This document shows positions 1-7,660 of a stretch of DNA of 10,300 nt, in pieces. The notes below the pieces were generated by a model, which did no database searches, had not been told where the DNA came from, and saw only the letters and a program-made list of their open reading frames with translations. The stretch lies in assembly GCA_030645645.1 (NCBI GenBank), contig JAUSNC010000035.1, positions 1-10,300 on the forward strand, read 5' to 3'. A program made the position numbers and the translations under genes. The DNA is from Candidatus Parcubacteria bacterium (GTDB lineage: Bacteria > Patescibacteriota > Minisyncoccia > Minisyncoccales > UBA6532). Position 1 is the stretch's first letter. Each line of letters begins with the position of its first letter.

Positions 1-36
1 GTTCTGTCTTTGCTGGGCAAAGGAAAAACTTCTTAA
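1..36 (+). CDS. possible 3' end of an unidentified upstream gene
   Basis: The frame beginning at base 1 reads VLSLLGKGKTS and stops at TAA 34-36, one base before the secG start codon (TAATATG). Such tight spacing is typical of an operon with translational coupling. Only 11 residues are visible and they match no family I can recognise. The other two plus frames also lack a stop before base 36, so this assignment rests mainly on the neat stop/start junction. It could be non-coding. Confidence 0.22.
   Translation, partial: VLSLLGKGKTS
19..24 (+). promoter_or_regulatory. ribosome binding site of secG
   Basis: AAAGGA lies 13 bases before the ATG at 38. It is one of the few Shine-Dalgarno-like sequences in this window, although the spacing is on the long side. 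Its presence supports secG being translated from inside an operon message rather than from its own leaderless transcript. Confidence 0.4.
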
Positions 37-37
37 T

Positions 38-250
38 ATGGCTTTTTTAAGCGTACTTCAAATCATAATTTCAATTCTTTTTATTATTTTTGTACTCCTT
101 CAACAGAGAGGAACGGCTTTAGGTTCTACTTTCGGCGGCGGCGGAGAATCCTACGGCACATTGAGAGGAGTCCAGCAAAAACTTTTCTGGGGAACAATAG
201 CCTTGGGCGCCGTTTTCATTATTCTCTCTATTTTAAATCTGGTTCTTTAA
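38..250 (+). CDS. secG: SecG, preprotein translocase subunit
   Basis: SecG is the small auxiliary subunit of the SecYEG channel in the cytoplasmic membrane; it assists SecA-driven protein export. The 70-residue product has the family plan: a first membrane helix at about residues 4-22, then QQRGTALGSTFGGGGESYG, the conserved Q/G-rich cytoplasmic loop, and a second helix at about 51-70. The conserved FGGG and the small size (usual range about 70-110) make the call firm. The frame is open to the window edge upstream, but the ATG at 38 sits at the right distance before the first helix and has AAGGA upstream. The next gene starts 3 bases after the stop, so the two are probably co-transcribed. Confidence 0.93.
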   Translation: MAFLSVLQIIISILFIIFVLLQQRGTALGSTFGGGGESYGTLRGVQQKLFWGTIALGAVFIILSILNLVL

Positions 251-253
251 TCC

Positions 254-2335
254 ATGGATAAATCAGAATCTCCTGATTCCGATTCAAAAAGCGGAAATAC
301 GGAGAAAAATTTAATCGGGTTTTCGGATATTAGAAAAAAAGCTGGAAAATATTTCGGAATGGTTTTTAAAAACCGCCTTTCCTTTTGGCAGATAATAAGG
401 TTTCCTTTGTCTCTGAATAAAAAAGAGAGAATTATTTTTACAGCGCTTTCAATTCTTTTCATAGGATCCTTCGCTTATCTTTCTCAAAGCTTCTATTTTA
501 GAAATACGGAAATAAAACCGGCGCTTGGAGGAAAATACACCGAAGGTTTAGTTGGACAACCGCGCTTCATAAATCCTATTTATTCCTCCAGTTTTGATGC
601 GGACAGGGATATTGTTGAACCGATATTTTCCGGAATTATGAAATATGATTCTTCCGGCAAAATCGTTAATGACCTAGCGGAAAAAATAGATTTGGACAGC
701 GAAGGAAAAATTTACGAAATTTACCTTAAGAACGATATTTTATGGCACGATGGCGAAAAATTTTCAGCGGATGATATTATTTTCACCATTAAAACCATCC
801 AAGATGCAGATTACCGCAGCCCTTTAAGGGCGAACTGGATTGGAATAGAAGTGGAAAAAATAGAAAACGAAAACGGCGTGCGTTTCAAGCTGGAAAAGCC
901 TTACGCAGCTTTCCTGGAAAGATTGACCTTGAAAATAATACCAAAGCATATTTGGGCAGACATTCCGGCGCAGAATTTCCCTCTCTCGGTATACAACCTA
1001 AAACCAATCGGCACAGGCCCTTATAAATTCAAAAGTCTAGAATATTCCAATGACGGAATATCAGTTTCGTCAATTGACCTGACGGCTTTCCCGGGATATT
1101 TCGGAAAAACTCCTAATTTAATGAAGGTTTCATTCAAGTTTTTTAAAAATGAGGACGAATTAATCCAATCAGTAAATAAAAATGAAATAGACGGATTTTC
1201 GCTGGAAGCTTCAAAAATATTGAAATTTTCAAACGATGACAAATTCAAAGAATATCTTCTTCTTTGGCCGAGATATTTTGCCGTCTTCCTGAATCCTAAA
1301 AAATCAAAATTTCTTTCAGATAATCTGATAAGACAAGCCTTAAATTACGCTACAAACAAAGAAGAAATTATAAATGAGATTATCGGAGGAAAAGGATATA
1401 TTGTTGAATCTCCGATATTGCCTGAATTCTTCGGATTCAACCCTCCTTCATCTGCTTATCAATTTGATCTTGTCCAAGCCGAATCTCTGATAAAACAGGC
1501 TGGTTTTGAGAAGAAAGACGGGCAATTAGTGAAATATCAAACCCAAACAACTTATTCTTTTAAAACAGAGCTTAAGACCGGTAGTCAGGGAAAAGCAGTG
1601 GAAGGCCTTCAAGCCTGCCTAAGCATGGATAAAGATATTTATCCCGGAGGAAAAATTACCGGCTACTTCGGCAACGATACCAATGAAGCGGTGAAGAATT
1701 TCCAGGAAAAATATGCCGATGATATTTTGAAACCATCCAATCTTAAAGAAGGCAACGGAATAGTGGGGCCGGCCACGAGAATAAAGCTTAATGAGATCTG
1801 TAATAAGGCAATAGAACCGGAATACCTTACTATTATTTTGACAACGGTTGAAGATCCGCTGATGGAAGAAACAGCCAAACTTATTAAAAAACAATGGGAT
1901 TTAATAGGAATTAAGACGGAAATAAACACGGTATCTGTTTCCGATCTGGAAAAGGATTATATTAAAACCAGAAATTACGAAGCTCTGCTTTTTGGAGAAG
2001 TACTGGGAACAATTCCAGACCTTTTCCCCTTCTGGCATTCTTCTCAGATAAAGGATCCCGGGTTAAACCTGGCTAATTATGAATCAAAATCAGCGGATAA
2101 TCTTCTAGAAGCAACCAGAATAAGCCTTGATCATGATAAAATTGCCGCCAATTATGAATCATTCCAGAATATTATTATAAATGACGCACCTGTCATATTC
2201 CTTTACAGTCCGGACTATATTTACTTCGTTTCACTGAAAATAAATGGTGTTGAAGAAAAAAACATTGCAGAGCCTTCAAAAAGACTGCTGGGAATAGAAA
2301 ATTGGTTTATTAAAACAAAAAGAGTATGGAAATAA
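254..2335 (+). CDS. membrane-anchored extracellular solute-binding protein (SBP_bac_5, peptide/nickel type) with an inserted peptidoglycan-binding domain
   Basis: Residues 1-57 form a charged cytoplasmic tail, KKER at 56-59 precedes one membrane helix at about 60-80, and the rest should lie outside the membrane, held by the uncleaved helix: there is no lipobox cysteine. From about residue 95 the sequence follows the family-5 (Opp/Dpp) binding proteins, with GLVGQPRFINPIY, LWHDGEKFSADDIIFT at 163-178 and PIGTGPYKF at 251-259, and resumes at about 525 (KQWDLIGIKTE at 546-556) to the end. Residues about 437-517 are a PG_binding_1 domain (GSQGKAVEGLQ, ITGYFGNDTNEAVKNFQ, GIVGPATRIKLNEI) spliced into the solute-binding fold. 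The only two cysteines, C455 and C516, both fall in this insert. At 693 residues it is longer than the usual 500-600. No permease or ATPase gene is adjacent. The ligand is unknown; peptide uptake, wall-linked sensing or a structural role are all possible. Confidence 0.85.
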   Translation: MDKSESPDSDSKSGNTEKNLIGFSDIRKKAGKYFGMVFKNRLSFWQIIRFPLSLNKKERIIFTALSILFIGSFAYLSQSFYFRNTEIKPALGGKYTEGLVGQPRFINPIYSSSFDADRDIVEPIFSGIMKYDSSGKIVNDLAEKIDLDSEGKIYEIYLKNDILWHDGEKFSADDIIFTIKTIQDADYRSPLRANWIGIEVEKIENENGVRFKLEKPYAAFLERLTLKIIPKHIWADIPAQNFPLSVYNLKPIGTGPYKFKSLEYSNDGISVSSIDLTAFPGYFGKTPNLMKVSFKFFKNEDELIQSVNKNEIDGFSLEASKILKFSNDDKFKEYLLLWPRYFAVFLNPKKSKFLSDNLIRQALNYATNKEEIINEIIGGKGYIVESPILPEFFGFNPPSSAYQFDLVQAESLIKQAGFEKKDGQLVKYQTQTTYSFKTELKTGSQGKAVEGLQACLSMDKDIYPGGKITGYFGNDTNEAVKNFQEKYADDILKPSNLKEGNGIVGPATRIKLNEICNKAIEPEYLTIILTTVEDPLMEETAKLIKKQWDLIGIKTEINTVSVSDLEKDYIKTRNYEALLFGEVLGTIPDLFPFWHSSQIKDPGLNLANYESKSADNLLEATRISLDHDKIAANYESFQNIIINDAPVIFLYSPDYIYFVSLKINGVEEKNIAEPSKRLLGIENWFIKTKRVWK

Positions 2336-3315
2336 AAACCAAAAAATTCAATATGCGAAATCTGATCTTAGAATTGCCCACTCAATTTAAGATTGGCTTT
2401 GAAGTTGCAAAAGGCATAAAATTTAATAAAAAATTTGATTCTATCTTAATAGCCGGAATGGGAGGAAGCGCCCTGCCGGGAAATATTCTGGATATGTGGC
2501 TTAAGGCAATGAAAATAGGTTTGCCCCTGTATATTCATCGCGATTACGGCCTACCGGATATTGCCGATGAGAGAACATTGGTAATTTGTATTTCTAATTC
2601 AGGCGGAACTGAGGAAACTGTGAGTGTCTTTGAAGAAGCGAAGAAAAAGGGACTATCAATAGCGGTTATTGCATCAGGAGGAAAATTAATCAGGCTTTCT
2701 AAAAAATATAAGGTGCCTTTTGCTTTAATTCCGTCAGACTACCCTACCAGATTGGCCCAAGGATTCCTTTTTTCAGCTTTAATGAAAATACTGCTTAATT
2801 GCGAACTTATAAGGGAAGGATTAGGCGGAATTATGGAACTGGAAAATAATTTAGAGCCGGCAAAATTGGAAAGCCAGGGAAAAATACTGGCCAAAAAATT
2901 GAAGAATAAAATTCCTCTTATCTATTCTTCGGCAAAATTAAAACACCTTGCCAGAATCTGGAAAATTAATTTCAATGAGAATTCCAAAACACCCTCATAC
3001 TTTAATTATTTTCCGGAACTAAACCACAATGAAATAAGCAGTTTTGAAAACGGAAAGAATCTTGCGGTGATAATACTGCGGGATGTGAATGAAAATAAAA
3101 AGATTTTGGAACGCATGAAATTGACTGCAAAAATAATTACTAAGAAGGGAAATGACGTATATGTTATTGATTTGCCGGATAAAGAAATCTTATATAAGAT
3201 TTTCTCAAGCCTTATCCTTTCTAATTGGGCTTCATATTACCTGGCTTTGGAATATGGCAAAGATCCGATAAAAGTCAGTTTACAGGATGAAATAAAAAAT
3301 AAACTTCAGCAGTAA
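2326..3315 (+). CDS. bifunctional phosphoglucose/phosphomannose isomerase (SIS-domain, TIGR02128-like)
   Basis: This cytoplasmic enzyme should interconvert glucose-6-P or mannose-6-P with fructose-6-P. Two SIS (sugar isomerase) folds are visible. The first has the phosphate-binding IAGMGGSALPGN at 42-53 and ISNSGGTEET at 89-98. SDYPTRLAQGF (137-147) follows, and the second half contains NFNENSKTP (215-223) and ELNHNEISSFE (231-241), which supply the likely catalytic Glu218 and His234 of this family. Length (329) is typical. The start overlaps the end of the preceding gene by 10 bases, indicating translational coupling; ATG 2353 (residue 10) is a possible alternative start that would leave a 17-base gap. 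There is no strong ribosome binding site for either. The product's substrates connect directly to the phosphohexomutase encoded at 6284-7651. Confidence 0.88.
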   Translation: MEIKTKKFNMRNLILELPTQFKIGFEVAKGIKFNKKFDSILIAGMGGSALPGNILDMWLKAMKIGLPLYIHRDYGLPDIADERTLVICISNSGGTEETVSVFEEAKKKGLSIAVIASGGKLIRLSKKYKVPFALIPSDYPTRLAQGFLFSALMKILLNCELIREGLGGIMELENNLEPAKLESQGKILAKKLKNKIPLIYSSAKLKHLARIWKINFNENSKTPSYFNYFPELNHNEISSFENGKNLAVIILRDVNENKKILERMKLTAKIITKKGNDVYVIDLPDKEILYKIFSSLILSNWASYYLALEYGKDPIKVSLQDEIKNKLQQ

Positions 3316-3363
3316 TGGAAATTAAAACAAACCCTCAGGCTATTTGAAGTCAAGGTTTAAAGC

Positions 3364-3392
3364 TTACTAAGGCGCTAACTTTTACATAAAAT
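3364..3392 (+). promoter_or_regulatory. weak candidate promoter of tRNA-Leu
   Basis: TAAAAT at 3387-3392 matches the -10 consensus at five of six positions and would start transcription near 3399, about 12 bases before the mature tRNA. The -35 position (TTACTA, 3364-3369, 17-base spacer) is poor and no TG extension precedes the -10. The tRNA could instead be processed from a longer transcript of the upstream operon. Confidence 0.25.
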
Positions 3393-3410
3393 AGTTTTAG
3401 AGGTTACCAC

Positions 3411-3494
3411 GCCCGGGTGGTGAAATTGGCAAACACGTTAGCTTCAGGAGCTAATGCCCGTAAGGGCTTGGGAGTTCGACTCTCCCCTCGGGCA
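3411..3494 (+). tRNA. tRNA-Leu, anticodon CAG
   Basis: A complete class II tRNA can be folded by eye. The acceptor stem is GCCCGGG (3411-3417) with CTCGGGC (3487-3493), including one G-U pair, and the discriminator is A3494, as expected for leucine. The anticodon stem TTAGC/GCTAA (3438-3442/3450-3454) encloses the loop TTCAGGA, with anticodon CAG at 3445-3447, reading CUG. The long variable arm at 3455-3469 (GCCC-GTAA-GGGC) is diagnostic of Leu/Ser/Tyr. The T arm is GGGAG-TTCGACT-CTCCC (3470-3486). The 3' CCA is not encoded (CAA follows), so a CCA-adding enzyme is needed. Confidence 0.97.
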
Positions 3495-3509
3495 CAACGC
3501 TTAGCGTTG
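3495..3509 (+). repeat. short perfect inverted repeat directly after tRNA-Leu
   Basis: CAACGC-TTA-GCGTTG forms a six-pair hairpin with a three-base loop, starting at the first base after the tRNA discriminator. No T-run follows, so it is not a canonical intrinsic terminator. It may instead mark the 3' trailer for processing. Confidence 0.55.
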
Positions 3510-3535
3510 CTATTAGGACTCTTAACGTCCCATAG
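3510..3535 (+). repeat. second, interrupted inverted repeat downstream of tRNA-Leu
   Basis: CTAT (3510-3513) pairs with ATAG (3532-3535) and GGAC (3516-3519) with GTCC (3527-3530), separated by a small internal loop and closed by a seven-base loop. It directly abuts the preceding hairpin. The tandem arrangement suggests a structured trailer or a terminator that lacks a U-tract. The rest of the intergenic region to 3593 is AT-rich and holds nothing further that I can identify. Confidence 0.4.
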
Positions 3536-3593
3536 AAATTAAAAACTCATTTTATAAATCCTAAACACTAAAAAAGTTTCGGGACAAAATTAT

Positions 3594-5279
3594 ATGATTA
3601 GACAGACAGTAAAACAGCAAAATATCAGAATTATCCCTTTAGGGGGACTAGGAGAAGTAGGTCGCAATATGACTCTTGTTGAATATGGAAGGGATATTTT
3701 AATAATTGATATTGGATTCAGGATGCCTGAAGAAAACATGCCTGGAATAGATTTTATCATACCCAATATCAGCTATCTGGCAGGAAAAGAAAAAAACATA
3801 GTCGGCGTGGTCTTTACTCATGGCCATTATGACCATATAGGGGCAGTTCCTTATCTTATTGAGAAACTGGGAAATCCGCCGCTTTTCGCTTCAGGCCTCA
3901 CTAAGGCAATAACTATTAAAAGACAGGATGATTTCCCCTACCAGCCGAAACTTAACATTACAGTAATGAAAAACTGCGACAGAGTCAGGCTGGGATGTTT
4001 TGAAATTGAATTCTTTAAACAGAATCACAATATAGCCGATAATATGGGTCTTGTTATAAAAACACCCGTAGGCAATCTAGTACATACTTCTGATTTTAAA
4101 TTTGATGACAATCCCGTCAACGATTTGCCGACTGATTTTAAAAAACTGAAGACCATCGGAGAAAACGGTGTATTACTTTTAATGGCCGATTCCACAGGAG
4201 CTGAAACTGAAGGCCATTCTCTTTCAGAAAAAAACATCCAGGAAAACCTAGAAGAAATATTTAAAAAATCTGAAGGGAGAATAATAGCTGCCACTTTCGG
4301 CTCGCTTATTAATAGAATTCAGCAGCTTATCAGCTTAGCCGAAAAATACGGAAGAAAAGTGGCGGTTGACGGTTATTCAATGAGAACCAACGTAGAAATC
4401 TGCAAAGAACTGGGATATATAAAGGCGCAGAAAGGAACTTTAATTCCGGCAAAGGAATTAAGCCATTACCCCGACAATAAAGCATTATTAATATGCACGG
4501 GCGCCCAGGGAGAAGGTCAGGCGGTTTTAATGAGAATAGCCAATAAAGAGCATAAATTCATAGAGCTTAAAAAAGGAGATGCCGTCATCTTTTCCTCATC
4601 TGTTATTCCCGGAAATGAAAGAACGGTTCAGGTTCTAAAAGACGAACTTTACCGCCAGGGAGTTAATGTATATCACTACAAAATGATGGATATTCACGCA
4701 GGAGGCCATGCCCAAAGAGAAGAGTTAAAACAAATGCATGAAATAATGAAGCCTAAATTCTTCTTGCCTATACACGGACAATATTCAATGTTGTTCAACC
4801 ATGCAAAATTGGCAGGAGAAATGGGAATGCCCGAAAAGAATATAGCTGTCATAGAAAATGGTCAGATTCTAAATGTTAATAAAAAGGAAATTTCCGTTGA
4901 AAAGAAACCTGTTATTTCAAACTATGTCATGGTTGACGGATTGGGAGTTGGCGACGTTGGAGAAGTCGTTTTGAGAGACCGCCAGGTTTTGTCAAAAGAC
5001 GGTATGTTTGTTATTGTGGCAATAGTGGACAGAAATACGGGGAAAATAAGGAATTCTCCGGATATCATATCAAGAGGGTTCGTTTATCTGCGCGAATCAA
5101 AACAATTGCTGGCGGAAACCAGAAAAAAGGTGGTTGAGATAGTTAATAAATCAGCCGGCACCGGTGGAGCGGTAAACTGGGTTTATGTCAAAGACAATAT
5201 CAGGAATAAAATAGGAGACTTTCTGTATGCAAAAACGGAAAGGAGACCAATGATTTTACCGGTAGTAATAGAAGTATAA
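3594..5279 (+). CDS. rnj: ribonuclease J (5'-3' exo- and endoribonuclease)
   Basis: RNase J processes and degrades mRNA and rRNA from monophosphorylated 5' ends using two active-site metal ions. The N-terminal metallo-beta-lactamase core is intact: THGHYDHIG (75-83) carries H76, H78, D80 and H81; further ligands are H145 in NHN and D167 in HTSDF. The beta-CASP region includes DSTGAETEGHSLSE (199-212), SSSVIPGNE (334-342), HAGGHAQREEL (368-378) and PIHGQY (392-397, H394). A C-terminal domain runs from about 450 to 561, with SRGFVYLRES at 493-502. Length 561 is normal. The HxHxDH motif has Tyr79 where many relatives have Glu, a position that does not bind metal. No Shine-Dalgarno precedes the ATG; the upstream bases are A-rich. 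trpS begins 4 bases after the stop. Confidence 0.95.
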   Translation: MIRQTVKQQNIRIIPLGGLGEVGRNMTLVEYGRDILIIDIGFRMPEENMPGIDFIIPNISYLAGKEKNIVGVVFTHGHYDHIGAVPYLIEKLGNPPLFASGLTKAITIKRQDDFPYQPKLNITVMKNCDRVRLGCFEIEFFKQNHNIADNMGLVIKTPVGNLVHTSDFKFDDNPVNDLPTDFKKLKTIGENGVLLLMADSTGAETEGHSLSEKNIQENLEEIFKKSEGRIIAATFGSLINRIQQLISLAEKYGRKVAVDGYSMRTNVEICKELGYIKAQKGTLIPAKELSHYPDNKALLICTGAQGEGQAVLMRIANKEHKFIELKKGDAVIFSSSVIPGNERTVQVLKDELYRQGVNVYHYKMMDIHAGGHAQREELKQMHEIMKPKFFLPIHGQYSMLFNHAKLAGEMGMPEKNIAVIENGQILNVNKKEISVEKKPVISNYVMVDGLGVGDVGEVVLRDRQVLSKDGMFVIVAIVDRNTGKIRNSPDIISRGFVYLRESKQLLAETRKKVVEIVNKSAGTGGAVNWVYVKDNIRNKIGDFLYAKTERRPMILPVVIEV

Positions 5280-5283
5280 ATTT

Positions 5284-6261
5284 ATGCGCGTACTAAGCGG
5301 TATTCAGCCGACAGGCGAAATGCATATAGGGAATTATTTGGGAGCTGTGAGAAACTGGGTAAATCTTCAGGAAAAAGAAGACTGCATTTTTTTTATTGCT
5401 GATCTGCATGCCCTGACCGGCATTTATCAGTCTGCAGAATTTCCCAATATGGTTTTGAAAAAAACAATAGAAATACTGGCGGCCGGAATAGATCCTGAAC
5501 GATCAATTATTTTTCCTCAATCTTTCGTTAAAGAGCATACCGAACTTTGCTGGATATTAAACACAATCACGCCTGTAGCCGAACTGGAAAGAATGACCCA
5601 ATATAAGGAAAAATCGCGCAAATCCAGCACAAATATAAATGCCGGCCTTTTTGATTATCCTGTTCTCCAGGCAGCCGACATATTGCTTTATCAGACGGAC
5701 GCCGTTCCGGTAGGCAAAGATCAGGTTCAGCATCTTGAATTAACTAAAACAATAGCCAGAAAGTTCAATAATAAATTCGGCCAAACTTTCAAGGAACCAA
5801 AAGCCTTGGTCTTGCCCGCAGGAGCGAAAATAATGTCCCTGACCGAACCTAAGAAAAAGATGTCTAAATCGGACGGACCGCAAAATTGTCTTGGCCTGTT
5901 TGACGAACCGGATGTGATTCAAAAGAAAATTATGAGCGCAACAACTGATATGGGAAAAACGGTAAAATACGATCTAATAAAAAAACCGGGAATATCCAAT
6001 CTTCTGACGATTTACAGCCTTTTCAGCGGAAAAACTATTAAAGATATTGAAAAAGAATTTAGCGACAAAGGATATGCCAAATTTAAAAAATCTTTAGCGG
6101 AATTATTAATAACCTCTTTAGAACCATTCCGCAGGAAAAAAAAGGAATTGGAAAACAGGGAAGTTTATGTTAGAGAAATAATGAGCCAAGGAGCAAAAAA
6201 AGCCCAGGTCATCGCCCAAGCCACAATGCAGGATGTTAGAAAAAAAATAGGGCTTCTTTAG
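5284..6261 (+). CDS. trpS: tryptophanyl-tRNA synthetase
   Basis: This class I synthetase joins tryptophan to tRNA-Trp using ATP. The Rossmann-fold signatures are present: HIGN at 14-17 within SGIQPTGEMHIGNYLG, and KMSKS at 192-196. YPVLQAADILLYQTD (125-139) contains D132, the residue expected to recognise the indole nitrogen, and VPVGKDQVQHLELT (141-154) follows as in bacterial TrpRS. PGISNLLTIYS (235-245) begins the helical anticodon-binding part. The 325-residue length is that of the compact bacterial form. The start is 4 bases after the RNase J stop with no clear ribosome binding site, so coupled translation is likely. The gene converges on the phosphohexomutase gene, with 22 bases between the stop codons. 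Confidence 0.97.
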   Translation: MRVLSGIQPTGEMHIGNYLGAVRNWVNLQEKEDCIFFIADLHALTGIYQSAEFPNMVLKKTIEILAAGIDPERSIIFPQSFVKEHTELCWILNTITPVAELERMTQYKEKSRKSSTNINAGLFDYPVLQAADILLYQTDAVPVGKDQVQHLELTKTIARKFNNKFGQTFKEPKALVLPAGAKIMSLTEPKKKMSKSDGPQNCLGLFDEPDVIQKKIMSATTDMGKTVKYDLIKKPGISNLLTIYSLFSGKTIKDIEKEFSDKGYAKFKKSLAELLITSLEPFRRKKKELENREVYVREIMSQGAKKAQVIAQATMQDVRKKIGLL

Positions 6262-6285
6262 AGAAGAAGAAAACTTTCTTTTTTT
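6262..6285. terminator. weak, possibly bidirectional terminator between trpS and the phosphohexomutase gene
   Basis: Between the two convergent stop codons an A/G-rich arm (6262-6271) pairs with a T/C-rich arm (6276-6285) around the loop AACT, mostly through A-T and G-T pairs. The plus-strand T-run is largely consumed by the stem, so efficiency is doubtful, but nothing else in the 22-base gap could separate the two transcripts. Confidence 0.33.
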
Positions 6286-7651
6286 ATTGCATTATGAGCT
6301 TTGCCAGCTCTTCTTTTTTTTCTTCAAGTAGTTCTTTGCTTTTTGCCTCTATTACTAATCTTAGAACTGGTTCCGTATTGGAAGCCCTTACTAAAAACCA
6401 CCAATCTTTAAAATCAATCCTTACCCCGTCTATTTCCTTAAGTTCTCCGTCGGAATAAAGGTTTTTAATCTCTTTTATTTTTCTTTCTTTATTATTAACC
6501 TTGAAATTTATTTCCCCGGACTGATAATATTTTTTAATGGAATCAATAAGGCCCGACATTATCTTGCCTTCCTTTATTTCTCTTAGAATAAGAAATATCA
6601 CATAGAAAGGAACTTCATAGAAAAGATCTTTTCCGAAATAATAGTGGCCGCTTAATTCTCCTCCGAAAAGAATGTCTTCCTCCCTCATCTTTTCTTTTAT
6701 CAATGAATGCCCAATACAGGATACTATGGCCGTTCCCCCGGCTTCATTCACCGCTTCCCTCACCGCGTTGCTGGAACGTATATCATAGATTATTTTTATT
6801 TTTTTATTCTTTTTCAGAAGTATTTTTGCCATCAACCCCGTTATAAGATCTCCTGAAACTGCATTTCCTTTTTCATCAATGAACCTTATACGATCGGCAT
6901 CGCCGTCTAAAGCCACGCCAAGGGAAGGATTTTTTTCTCTGACAAGCGTTATAAGGTCTTTTATATTCTCTTCAATTAAGGGATTCGGCGCATGATTCGG
7001 GAAAGACCCGTCAGGATTTACATAAAGAGGAAATATTTTTACGCCGGCTGACTTTAAAAGCTTTAAAGCAATCGGGCCTCCTACGCCATTGCCCGCATCC
7101 AACGCCAGGGAAAGACCTTTAAACTCTCCCTTTTTTACCTTTGCCATTTTGAAATTTAAATCCATATAATCTTTTTCAATATCCTTCTTTATAATTTTTC
7201 CTTTTTCTACTAATATCACTTCTTTTTCCTTTTCAGATAAAATATAGTCTCTCATCCAAAAAATTCCTGAAGGGCCGGCTAATGGAATGGCTTTTTCTTT
7301 GGTTAATTTAAACCCGTTGTAGGGATTAGGATTATGACTTGCGGTAATTATCGCCCCTCCGTCATAGCCGTAATTCGAAACAGCAAAATAAAGCATTGGC
7401 GTAGGAACTAGTCCGATATCAATAATGTCGCAACCCTGATCTAAAACACCCTTGGAAAATCCTTTAAAAAGCAAAGGAGAAGAAAGGCGAGCGTCGCGAG
7501 CCACGGCTATCTTTAAATTCTTTTTTTTACGGTTTTTTCTCAAAAAACAGACAAAAGCCTTACCGATATTATACGCGGTGTCTTTATCTAAATCTTCCGG
7601 ATATACGCCCCTGATGTCGTAAGCCTTAAAAATTTCAGGATTTAAATTCAT
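6284..7651 (-). CDS. manB: phosphomannomutase/phosphoglucomutase (alpha-D-phosphohexomutase family)
   Basis: The enzyme should interconvert hexose-6-phosphates and hexose-1-phosphates (mannose and/or glucose), feeding nucleotide-sugar synthesis for envelope glycans. All four domain signatures are present in order: the phosphoserine loop TASHNPNPYNG with Ser105; the Mg-binding DGDADR at 249-254; the sugar-selecting GELSGHYYF at 331-339, the pattern of dual Man/Glc enzymes; and the phosphate-binding RASNTEP at 422-428. The N-terminal FKAYDIRGVYP and length of 455 are typical. The ATG at 7651 is preceded by a strong promoter only 9 bases away, so the message probably has a leader of about 3 bases. 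It works naturally with the isomerase encoded at 2326-3315. The symbol is by family; algC or pgcA could be used equally. Confidence 0.93.
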   Translation of the reverse strand: MNLNPEIFKAYDIRGVYPEDLDKDTAYNIGKAFVCFLRKNRKKKNLKIAVARDARLSSPLLFKGFSKGVLDQGCDIIDIGLVPTPMLYFAVSNYGYDGGAIITASHNPNPYNGFKLTKEKAIPLAGPSGIFWMRDYILSEKEKEVILVEKGKIIKKDIEKDYMDLNFKMAKVKKGEFKGLSLALDAGNGVGGPIALKLLKSAGVKIFPLYVNPDGSFPNHAPNPLIEENIKDLITLVREKNPSLGVALDGDADRIRFIDEKGNAVSGDLITGLMAKILLKKNKKIKIIYDIRSSNAVREAVNEAGGTAIVSCIGHSLIKEKMREEDILFGGELSGHYYFGKDLFYEVPFYVIFLILREIKEGKIMSGLIDSIKKYYQSGEINFKVNNKERKIKEIKNLYSDGELKEIDGVRIDFKDWWFLVRASNTEPVLRLVIEAKSKELLEEKKEELAKLIMQ

Positions 7652-7660
7652 ACTAAGGAC

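Noticed and set aside
1021..1929. Minus-strand open frames inside the solute-binding protein gene
   Set aside because: Shadows of a long, domain-supported gene; no initiation signals and low-complexity translations.
3411..3494. tRNA-Leu as an integration (att) site for a mobile element
   Set aside because: No integrase gene and no repeated copy of the tRNA 3' end was found in the window; the neighbours are housekeeping genes.
3553..3558. TATAAA as the -10 of an RNase J promoter
   Set aside because: No acceptable -35 at a 16-18 base spacer and no TG extension, unlike the three clear promoters; the region is generally AT-rich.
7161..7200. TATAAT sequences inside the phosphohexomutase gene
   Set aside because: They lack TG extension and lie within coding sequence far from any start codon; expected by chance in AT-rich DNA.
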